Source: Hippophae tibetana (Eukaryota > Streptophyta > Magnoliopsida > Rosales > Elaeagnaceae). Taken from it: 64,000 nt of DNA. Position 1 is the first letter of the stretch. Every line of letters starts with the position of its first letter. The position numbers were made by a program, and so were the translations under genes. The stretch covers positions 21,540,669 to 21,604,668 of the forward strand of contig CM072805.1 of assembly GCA_037013495.1 (NCBI GenBank), given 5' to 3'. Below, one piece after another: positions 51,001-61,560 of this stretch. The notes under the pieces were generated by a model. It saw only the letters and a program-made list of their open reading frames with translations, was not told the origin of the DNA and did no database searches.

Positions 51001-51284
51001 AGGTTTTGTGTTAAGAGATGGCTAGTGGCAGCTGATATTAGGTTTGATAGGTTATGTTAGGTTAGGTACTTAGGTTTATTAATTATTATATATATATATT
51101 TTTAAATAATATATTAAATATATCAGATCAGATCAGATTATATGGATTTGAATATTTTTAATTCGAATCCTAATCCGAATTTGTGTAGAATGATAAAATC
51201 CGATCCGACTTCGGATCGAAACCACTCAATTTTTTCGGATTTGATTGGATTTTTTGGATTGATCGGATATTTTGCTCACCCCTA
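51000..51284. mobile_element. Orphan hAT-like end and AT-rich flank
   Basis: The segment ends TTTGCTCACCCCTA at 51271-51284. Its complement, TAGGGGTGAGCAAA, is a common terminal motif of plant hAT elements. The inside contains GGATTGATCGGAT-type words, as in non-autonomous hAT elements. No matching left end or 8-bp target duplication was found, so this may be a truncated copy. Confidence 0.4.
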
Positions 51285-51288
51285 AATT

Positions 51289-52420
51289 AGGTCATACCAA
51301 TAACCTAAGAGGAAAATCACCGGTCCACCGAACCACCTAACTATCCACTATGAAAATAAGTATTCAGTTACAAGGCTATTACTCAAACTACCTATCTAGG
51401 AAATACCCTCAAGTAACCTACTTACAGAATGTTGCTTTCATCATAGTCTTTACAAGATAAGTGTTTGGATCCAGACCAAAGTTCTAATAAACTTGAGTCC
51501 CTCAAGTTAATAAAATCTGCATCGATGTCACTTGGAAAGTTAGCACATAAATACAAATGAAAGTATATGTTCTAGAGTATATTTAACAATGACTAGTTGA
51601 TTTAAATAATATATCTAGTAAATCGAAAATAACTAACAACTCTAGAATAATCAGTTAAAAGTACAATAATACAATTACTATTTTAGAATAAGCCATCAAA
51701 TGCAATCACAAAATGTTTGATAAATAACTTAATGAAAAAATTTACTTAAAATTTTTGAGCAAAACAAGAGAGAATATAAAAAATGAAGATAATAGGCAAA
51801 ATTAAACTCTTATGTGGTTAGATTCAATTATGTGCTTAGGTTTATATTTATAGAATATTTTGAAGCACTTTAAGTCAAAGTAAAATTATTATATTGTGTA
51901 TAACATCAGTTAAATGAGTTTTAAAAAATAAAAATAATATAGTAAAAAAATCAATCCAATTTGTATTAAAAATAGATTTTAAAATCTAAATTCTGATTGC
52001 TCGATCAATCTAATCAATCAATTGAGTATATGGTTCAATCAATCGAATGACCTCTTGATTGATCTAGTATATCAATTAATTAATTTCCCAAAAAATGGAT
52101 CGATTTAGTCATTAATCTCGATTGATCGATCGAGTATTAATTCCTCGATCAATCTAATCATATAAATAATTAATTTAACAGGTAATATAACTCGATTGAT
52201 CTAGTCACTTCTCGATCGATCGAGTAACATATTTTCATATTATTCTTATATGTCTAATATGCAATCTAACGTGCATAGAAACATTTATATATCTAAAATG
52301 TGATCGTTAAGACTCAATAATTTCTTCGGTTTGAAAATATTATTTTAAGGCATACATAAAAACTAAAATCACAATTATATGTCTTGTTTACGAATATCAT
52401 TAACACTCATATAAATTTTA
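51289..52420 (+). repeat. Unclassified dispersed repeat, copy B
   Basis: This is homologous to 36774-37636 in the same orientation, from GTCATACCAATAACCTAAGA through the GATCGATC-rich part to CTTGTTTACGAATATC. Copy B has an extra segment of about 220 bp near 51765-51985. It is noncoding. It starts directly after the hAT-like end at 51284. No family can be named from the sequence. Confidence 0.75.
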
Positions 52421-52429
52421 CCTATAAAA

Positions 52430-53940
52430 TCTATACAAAATTAAATCTATTCAATTACTATTATTTAAAGGTTTACAAAAATATTAAATATTAAAAATGT
52501 CAATAAGTTTTCAAAAATTCATTTAATCATATACTTTTAAGGATATTAACGTATAAATAATTCTACTATCAATAACATAATTTCTTATGATATTTTCGGA
52601 GATTTTTTCTACTCTTTTTTACTTTTACTTTTTTCTTTCTTTCTCTTTTTTTCCTCACTTTTGACTCTCTTTTTTTTTCTTCGTATTTTTCACACACCAA
52701 CTTACGGATGATACAGTAATAGCTATAACTTTTTAATAATTATTAAGTATCAAATAACTTAAAAACACGTATTTTTCAATTAATATAAGTTTATCTTTAT
52801 TTTTATAAAAAAATTAGATATTTTTAAAATTTAAAAAATAATATAGATTTTATTAAATTTTTAAATAATTTTTTTTAATAATTATAAATTATTCATTAAC
52901 AAAACATACACTTAAATTCACACCCAAAAATACTTCTCCCATTTTAATGTTTTGTTTTTCTATCCTTTCTTTCACAACTCCATTCAATATTATTAAGTGT
53001 TATTTGATAATTGTTTTTTTTAAATTTATGAGAATATGTTAAATATTTATCATTCTAATAGAATTTAAGTTAATAAAAATTGAATAATAGTAAAATAAAA
53101 AAATACATATAAAAAATGTAAATAAATATACATTTTTTAATGTTTAAATAAATAATTCAAATATAAGTTGTGGAGAATTAAAGAGGTAGATTGATATGCT
53201 ATTGGATATCATTAATGGGTAAGAAACGTTTTTTTCTCTCTCTAGAATAGTATGACATGCAATCAATTAAGAATGAAAAATTAATTCGATTAATTTATTT
53301 AAATTAAAAAATTTGATCTAGGATTTAGATCATATTTGATTGAAATTTTTTACATTTGGATTGAATTCATACTAAAAGGTATACAATCCATTTATATTCG
53401 GATTGAATTTGTATTAATAGATTTTTTAATCCGATATATCCGATCTGAATCGAATTAATATTAAATTATAATGCATATTTTATAATGTATTATATTTAAA
53501 TATTACACATACTATAATTACATTATATTACTATTTTAATTTAAAAATAAATATAAATATTTATAATAATTTAATAATTATACAGACATATTTTTTATTA
53601 TTTTAATTTTATTAGTTGTGATTATAAATAATAAATTTTACTATAGATATCAATTTAAAATTTAAATATTGTGTATATCATATTTTATATAAGGTGATAA
53701 TTTATAAACAAATTTCAATATCAATATTATCTTATATGATTAGAAAAAAATTCAATTTATTTAGATTCAGATTATTTAAATTGATTACGACATCGAAATA
53801 AATTCGAATTGAAAATCTTCAAATCATATTTTAATCGGATATGATTCTAGTTAATAAAAAATAAATAATTTTGATTGTTGTTAACCTTTATAATCACCCT
53901 GTACAAAACAAAAGTAACGAAAATAAAAAATATTACTTAA
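52430..53940. other. AT-rich intergenic DNA without supported genes
   Basis: A/T-rich throughout, with poly-T and CTTT runs near 52600-52690. Near 53270-53480, words like GGATTGAATTTGTA and AATCCGATATATCCGATC resemble the inside of the hAT-like fragment at 51000-51284. That suggests another eroded DNA transposon, but no ends are visible. Confidence 0.45.
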
Positions 53941-53950
53941 AAAGAAAATA

Positions 53951-54550
53951 TATTATTTTTCTAAATAGTATTTTAAGGTTTAAGATTTGGGATTTAGGGA
54001 TTTAGGGTTTAGGGATTTGAGATTTGGAATTTCGGGTTTAGGGTTATATTTGTGGGTTAAGATTTAGGGTTAAAATTATTATTTTTCTAAATAAGGTTTA
54101 GGGTTATATTTGTAGGTTAAGGTTTATTGTTAAAATTATTATTTTCTAAATATGGTTTAAGATTTTAGGATTTATGATTTGGGATTTAGGGTTATATTTG
54201 TGAGTTAAAGTTTAAAGTTAAAATTATTATTTTTCTAAATAGGGTTTAGGATTTTAGGATTTGGGATTTAGGGATTTAGGGTTTAGGGATTTGAGATTTG
54301 GAATTTTGGGTTTAGGGTTATATTTGTGGGTTAAGATTTAGGGTTAAAATTATTATTTTTCTAAATAAGGTTTAGGGTTATATTTGTAGGTTAAGGTTTA
54401 TTGTTAAAATTATTATTTTCTAAATATGGTTTAAGATTTTAGGATTTATGATTTGGGATTTAGGGTTATATTTGTGAGTTAAAGTTTAAAGTTAAAATTA
54501 TTATTTTTCTAAATAGGGTTTAGGATTTTAGGATTTGGGATTTAAGGTTT
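53951..54550. repeat. 274-bp tandem repeat rich in telomere-like TTTAGGG words
   Basis: Two near-identical units of about 274 bp start near 53989 and 54263 and are followed by a short third start. Each unit is built of about four sub-blocks with the phrases GGGTTTAGGGTTATATTTGT and AAAATTATTATTTTTCTAAA. TTTAGGG, the plant telomere unit, and one-base variants (GGATTTAGG, GTTTAGGAT) are scattered through it. High identity between units implies recent duplication. It is interstitial, not a chromosome end, because a gene lies on either side. Confidence 0.88.
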
Positions 54551-54559
54551 ATGGTTTAC

Positions 54560-56700
54560 TTTAAGCCTAGATTTAACGAATTTTTTTTAAAAATTTAAAT
54601 TATTTTAGAAAGTTATAAACAATTTATACAAATCTAATCAATTTTATAGATAGTTTTTAAATTGTAGCAAAAAATAGAGTTTGTAAATATATAATAAAAT
54701 ATATGTTCAAATTTTAAAAATTTATTAAAATTTGTAGTTTTTTTAGAATTTAAAACCTATAAAAAAATGTCAAAATCATAATTAAATTTTAATTTTTTTT
54801 AATTAAATATAGGTTAAAAATCTATTAAAATTTATAGATTCTTATGTATTTCACTTTATTCATAATTGGTAATTTTAAATGTTTAAACAATTTAATTCAC
54901 AAGACATATCTCATCAAAGTTTTCAGGACACTTCGATTTTTGGCAAGGTTTAAGAATTAAACTTGACCATCCACATCAATAAAGTGAAATCGAAGACTTA
55001 CTAAAATGTAAAACCACATCTTAATTAAAAGGGAAAATAACTAAATATAACCATGTTTCCTATATTTACTTTCCTCATTTCTCTTTTTTTGAATTTACAA
55101 ATACATTTTTTTTAGGTTTTGAAATATTTTTTTGAATAAGTTTTTTTTAATATATATATATATATTTCAATAAATTATTTATTAAAAGAATTAAAAAAAT
55201 GAAATAATTCACATGCATGTCATATGTTCTTCAACTAGTAATTTTAAATGTTGAAATAAACAAAAATCTATGTTTAAGATTAATTACTTTTAATCATTAA
55301 ATTATTGTATTTACAGTCTAATCGCTATAAACTTACCATAAGTCTTTTCAAGTGTGATGAATGTATCATTCTATTATTTCTTCTTCAATATATATAATCT
55401 AAAAATATCAAACTTTTGCTCTTGTATCGTCACGTTGATAAGACACATATTCGATTATTTCTTTTCTTCCATTCTTATCTAATCCTCTAGTTCTCCCAAC
55501 AAAAACCTACCTTTCTGTACATTATTCACCGGCTACCATGTGTAAATAGAAGAGGTTAAATCTTTTTAATTCTTTTATCTTTTAATAAAAAGCATAGAAG
55601 TTATTCTTCACTTAAAAAATTAATTTAAAATAATAAAAATAACATTAATTATATCTAATTATATATTTTTTAATTAAAAAAAATTTATATATCATTTTAC
55701 ATTAAATATAATTTAAATTAAATTATAACAATTTAAAATCATTTAATATCAAACTTCTTTAAAGAAACACTCCTTTTCTATCCTTGTATACTATTTTAAT
55801 TATTATAAACTTTCGGATTTTTTTTATAATTTTTTTAAAATAATTTAAGGTGATTTAATTTGCACATTATTAATTTTGTTCTCGTATCTAAATTTAGATA
55901 TATTTTTCTTGTTAAAGATTTCATAGCCTTAAAAAAACATTAGAGATCTCGAGCTTTAAAAATCAAATACAATTAAAGATTTATTATTTTGTTAACTAGA
56001 AGATTGAACTTGGATTGAAAATAATTCTCGAAAAATAAAATTAATAGTCATGATAATTTTTGGTTGATGTGCCTTTGTTTTTAATTAATAAAATTAGTTT
56101 CTCTTTAAAAAATTCCGTCATCATAATGTACAAGAAATCTGATAACGTGTCTTACTAACTTTTTTTTTTTAAGAAAAACACACACTATTTTAATTTATTG
56201 ACTAAGATGTATGATTTTTTTTTACATTAATCTTGATGTATTTAATATGATTTTAACAGGACATCAAATTAAGCATTATCATTAAATATTTACATGAAAA
56301 ATATGCTTTTGATAGTTTTCAAACTAACGTTTTTACATATTAACACCAATTTAATTAATATATTTAGGTTTAATTTTATAACAAATAGGATTTTATTTTT
56401 AATTTGATTAGAAACAAATTATAAGTTTATTTTTTTATAATTTCAATAAATATATTTTTTAATATTATAAAATATATATATATAATTTTTATGGAAGAAT
56501 TAAAAATCAAACAAATTGAATAAATGGAGAATAAATGGAGAATAAATTTATGAAAACTTGTGATTATTATATTTGAGGATAACCTAAATGGAATTAGAAG
56601 AATGAATTGAGTATATTCTAGTAGTCTTTGGAACAAGTAAGGCATATTCATTCCAAACGTTGGAGGCGTTATAGAAAGAAAAAGAGATAGAGAGGGTGGA
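54560..56700. other. AT-rich intergenic DNA upstream of the DUF212 gene
   Basis: No protein-like frame, terminal repeats or RNA gene was recognised. It consists mostly of A/T-rich sequence with poly-T runs. An open frame on the minus strand (56708-56427) has a low-complexity, serine/isoleucine-rich translation caused by the base composition and the AATG repeat. Confidence 0.55.
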
Positions 56701-56706
56701 GCGAAC

Positions 56707-56742
56707 AATGAATGAATGAATGAATGAATGAATGAATGAATG
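56707..56742. repeat. (AATG)9 microsatellite
   Basis: Nine clean tandem AATG units lie about 350 bp upstream of the start codon of the DUF212 gene and just upstream of its probable promoter. Confidence 0.95.
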
Positions 56743-56819
56743 CGTTAAGTTAAATAAGAACATAAAACAAGCAACCAAAGAACTCCATGCCAATCCAAAT
56801 GTGCTCTGTGTAATTCCTC

Positions 56820-56827
56820 TATTTAAA
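56820..56827 (+). promoter_or_regulatory. Possible TATA box of the DUF212 gene
   Basis: TATTTAAA lies about 270 bp before the start codon. The sequence after it (about 56850-56960) is C/T-rich, as in many plant 5' UTRs. It is placed by position and motif only. Confidence 0.4.
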
Positions 56828-57088
56828 CCCTCGTTTCGGCTTCTCTCTTTTGGTTCATTCTTCGTATTCCCTACCCACCTTGTATCACCTTCTTAAATTA
56901 TTCACCTTTCTCTGTCTCCTCTCTTTGCACGCTTTCGATTAAGTTTTTCTTTTCTATTTGCGCTTGAAATTTCAGATCACAATTAAGAAATCTTGGGCAT
57001 TTCTTATTATTGAAGAATATAGAAGAAAGACAGAAAATTGGGATTTGGGTTTTGGGTTTTCGTTTTATAAGGTAGAAAGAAAGAAGAC

Positions 57089-59250
57089 ATGGATGAGATC
57101 AGTGCGACTCCAACAACTTCGTTGTCGGCTTCGTTCTTTACGAATTACCCTCTTCTTTCTGCTCTGATCGCTTTTGTTATTGCTCAGTCCATCAAGTTCT
57201 TCACTTCTTGGTACTCTTTCTTTTTTTTATTTAATTATGGTACGATGATTCATTATTTAAGATATTTCTTTTGATGCATATTTTTCGAGTCTTTCAAGAT
57301 TTGGTTCTACAATTGAAACCTATAGATGGGTTCTCTCTCTATCTTCTTAATTTGAGCCAATGTATTTATAAACCCAGAGTTTTTTTTTATAGTTATTTTA
57401 TTAGATCTTTATGTCAAGATGAATGAATTTAGCCGTCATTAATCAATTTGAGTCAAACCAACAAGGCTTGGAAGTCCAGGTTCTTGAATGTTGAAAGAAC
57501 TAGCATTCTTTCATTCTATATGGATTCTTAATTTATTCATGCCCTTTCTCCTTTTGCAAAAATGGCATTTTCAGTTTTTCCTATTTTCTACAGAAATGAT
57601 ATTGCATTGTAGCTTTTTCGTAGAACTATTGATTTATTAAAAAGTAGTTGTTCTTAAAGTTGTAGCTGTACAGAGTTCTGATCACTTCCTCCATTGGCTA
57701 TGTGTTCTTGGTTGATTTTTCAAACGAACAATCTACTTTGGGCATGCATTGTTTGGTGGTCTTCTGTACTATTTCGTTTTTCTTATCCTAAGATTCTTAA
57801 GCTTTCTAGATTTGCAGGTATAAGGAAAGAAGATGGGATCTCAAGAAACTTGTTGGGTCTGGTGGAATGCCATCTTCTCATTCTTCGACTGTTACTGCTC
57901 TTGCAGCAGCCACTGGATTTCAAGAAGGCTTTGGAGGATCAGAATTTGCAATTGCATTGATCTTAGCATGTATTGTAAGACATATTACCTCATTCTCTTT
58001 TAATTAATGTTATCTCTTTTTCCCCTTATTTGTGCTCAAAGTACTTTGAATTTTGAACATTAGTGTCTGAAAATTCTAAACAAGTGATATTTTTACTTTC
58101 CTGACAGCTGAACACTGATGATCTCATATTCACTTTGTATGTTATTCACTTTCAAAATCCAATTATAGCTATCTTTGAAAACAAAGTAAAGCAACGCTGG
58201 CTATTTTTGTAGCCCCTCCATTTTCCAAAATAAATAAATAATAATAATAATAATAAATAAATAAAATAGAGGACGGCTATATTGTCATACCCTCTTTTGT
58301 TATTGCCACAAAAACCATGCAAAAATTGACAATTTAATCGTTCAATTAGTAACACCTTTATACCGTCAATGTTGGATAAAACTGTAATTCAAAACAAACT
58401 ACTTGTGGCTATTGCACTCAAGGGTCTCTAATGTAGATAACTTGGTAACAGGTGATGTATGATGCCACAGGTGTAAGGCTACATGCTGGACGCCAAGCAG
58501 AGGTTTGATTCTTTCCTCCTCTTGGTTTCTTCTTTAAGCTCTTACCTCTAACATGCCACTTTCTTTCTCCTCAATCTCTTAACTCGCTATGAATATTTGC
58601 TAGTCTTAAGTAATAATTGCACAAATGTTATCATCAAGTTTCCTGGAGCTTGTCAAATTACGTATTTAAGCTGAGTATTCAAATTTCAGATTCTGAATCA
58701 AATTGTCTATGAACTTCCTGCTGAGCATCCTCTAGCCGAGAGCAGACCACTGCGTGAACTTCTCGGACACACTCCTCCTCAGGTTTGAATAAAGCCCCTT
58801 ATATAGTTTCCTATAGTTGATGGTGAATCTGCATGATATGTGTTTTATAGGGTAGAAAAGTTATGAGATGCTCTATGACTCTAAGAAGTTATAATCCATT
58901 CCTTAAATCAGAAATCATACTCCATCAGTAAATATCATCATTAGTGGAAACAGTTCATTATTATTCAGGTAGTTAAGTCCTAATTCTTTTTGCTACAAGA
59001 GATTGTCACTTGGAATAAGCTAATAAGTAGAAAATGAGAACATTTTAATATTTTTGCAATTCGTATTAGTGTATGATTATCGGATTTATACCCTATTTTC
59101 TATAAATTACTGAAATAAAAAGGTAAGTATATCGGATTTAATAAGCTAAGTATAAGTTACTCTATCCTACAACAGGTTATTGCTGGTGCATTGCTTGGAA
59201 CTATCACGGCGACCATTGGCCACGTGATTATACTGGTTTGCACATCTTGA
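57089..59250 (+). CDS. DUF212 / acid phosphatase-vanadium haloperoxidase-related membrane protein (165 aa)
   Basis: Five exons, all GT-AG and in phase: 57089-57210, 57818-57974, 58452-58502, 58690-58782, 59176-59250. The protein starts MDEISATPTTSLSASFFTNY. A hydrophobic segment at about 20-37 is followed by WYKERRWD, then SGGMPSSHSSTVTALAA (about 55-71, His62). A second hydrophobic helix contains the IALILACIVMYDATGVRLHA tract (His104), then GRQAEILNQIVYELPAEHPL and RPLRELLGHTPPQV; a third hydrophobic helix ends the protein. These motifs identify the small plant family related to PAP2/haloperoxidases. The PSSHS block resembles a PAP2 phosphatase motif, but catalysis is unproven in this family as far as I know. 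The protein is likely in a membrane. Length matches the family. Confidence 0.94.
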
Positions 59251-61560
59251 CGTCCAAAAATTGCTTGACAGCAGAACTTCATGATTTCATGATAGTTTGA
59301 ATAGAAAACTTTTTATTGTCCTCGACTTCTCTTAGCATATAGCAGAACTTGCTACTTTTACAAAGACTACTACTATCATTGGAAAGATGTTAATGTACTG
59401 ATTGAAATACAAAATGACTATCATTGGTGTGCAAGGACTGTGAAACCCCGCATATATAACATATTAGTAAAATGCCATATGTACATGTTTTTACTAATCT
59501 CATTCGTTATATATATATGGTGATGGTTTTCCATATATATGTTTTTAATAAATTGTTTTCAACTATTTATTTAATTCCATTTTGCAGTGAATGTCTTTTT
59601 ATTTGATTTGATATTTTCTTTGATTTAGTAGTTATTTATTAAATTCAAGTTTTAAAATATGGTAGTATTTATATTATTTTATGATTAAGGTAATTTGTTA
59701 ATATTTATTTATCTTTGAAATGTGTTGGGGTTATTATTTTAATTATAAATAAAGCAAATATACAAAAGTATTTTGAAAAAGAAAAAAAAATTATGATGAA
59801 AACTTCGGTGATAAAAAAATAAAATCTAGAAACTTAAAATGAACATGTAGGTGATATAAATGGGAGCCACTTTCGTTTGTAGTCAAATTTATCTTTTTAT
59901 ATATGTATTAGAAATTAATTTTTCACTCTAACCAATATTTTGATATATTTATCTAAAATTGAATTTAGCAACGTTATATAAAATTAAAAATAATTTATCA
60001 TTAGACAATTAAAAGGAAATAAAGAAAAATAATTTATAAGCAAATATTTTATAGTTACAATAATTCAAATGGTAAACTTTTGTATTATGAAATATCAATT
60101 TTTATTGCCTAAAATTTATTGTACTTATATGTGTTGCTTTATCCGTTTATATATTAAAAAATTATTTTCCAATCAGAATTTGTTATTTATCCAAAATATT
60201 AAATCATGTATTATTTTCTTTGTTTCTTCAAGCGTCAGACTTTAATAATTGCATTTTTCACCTTTGAATAAAATTAAGGTGACAAACAAATATATTAAAA
60301 TCTAAAAATATACAATTAGCACGTGGAGAAATAGATTTTTTTAACCATTTTAATTATAAATATATTATCAAATTTTACAAATAAACATCTACTTCATGCA
60401 ATTTGTTGCAATAACGTCATATAATATATTTAAAATCATGCAATTTGTTGGAATTTGTTGCAATAACGTCTTATAAAATTTGATAATAAATTTTTTATTT
60501 TATTTAAAATAGTATAATATACAATAAAATTATTATTTATAAGTTAATTCATATATATTACTTTATGTATACGACGAGAACGATTTAAAGTATACACTTA
60601 AAATGAATTAAAAGTATATTAAAATATTAATAGAACTTGCTACTAAGAACTCATGAAAACATAATAACTAACTTAGTTATAATATATACCACTTTTTATT
60701 TTGTTTTAGATTAATCTTATAAATATTAAAAATAATATTTGATGGTTTTGTTATTGGTTGATAAATTAAATTTCATATGGGAGATTTAAAAGAAATATAA
60801 CTTTATTTAACAAAGTACAATAGTCTTTCTTTATACAAAGAAAGAGATATTGTGCTTACCTGATAAAAATATGATTCTATTCTACAACTTTTTTTAGATT
60901 TCTATAGAATAACTAACACTAGCTATAGAATACTAATAATGATAATTATATCACTATAGTTAATAAATTTAATTAATAATAATAACAAAATTTACAATTA
61001 AATTAATAAATTGGATATTAATGTATACTAATGTATTTAATGGCTTTGATCCCTCTTCGTTTAAGAACTAGGTGAAAGATATAAGCCATTAGATGAAGAA
61101 TAATTAAAGGCAAACATGGTTTGTTAAATGTATCTGTATACATAATGTTTTTCAACGGACTCATTTCATAAATAAATTTAATATATGGTATTAACAAATC
61201 ATTTTAACGATAATATTTTCAATATTATCAACTACATTAATTTAATTGAAGCATAGATTTGACATAAAATCATCATAATCTAATTTGATTTTTCTCTACT
61301 AGTATAGAAGCTTATTTTAAGATGAACTGCTTATATGTGATAATCATTAATCGTATTGTAATAACTTATATTTAGTTATTCACTTTTATTTTTTTACTTT
61401 TGTATTATTGGGTACTCATGAAATAATTGTAAGAAGAGAGACTAAAAGATGTAAAAATGATAATAAAAATATATGAAATTTATCATGTTTATAAAAGTTT
61501 ATGAAAATGTTTTAGTAGAAGTAAGATAAAGTCTGCAAAATGTTGATACTAGAATATACA
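59251..61560. other. AT-rich intergenic DNA
   Basis: 3' UTR of the DUF212 gene is expected in the first few hundred bases. Beyond about 59450 the DNA is A/T-rich, with a short direct repeat CATGCAATTTGTTG at about 60396 and 60436. No gene or element end was recognised. Confidence 0.55.

Noticed and set aside
36774-52420. Repeats A and B as the LTRs of the minus-strand copia relic
   Set aside because: The copia primer site at 50211-50225 implies an LTR edge at about 50228, more than 1 kb from repeat B. The sequence at 50228-51000 has no visible counterpart beside repeat A.
53951-54550. A chromosome end (telomere)
   Set aside because: TTTAGGG words are degenerate and mixed with AT-rich spacers in a 274-bp unit, and a normal gene follows at 57 kb.
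56427-56793. Minus-strand Ser/Ile/His-rich frames near 56.4-56.8 kb
   Set aside because: They are created by the AATG repeat and AT-rich promoter-side sequence; there is no domain and no conserved tract.
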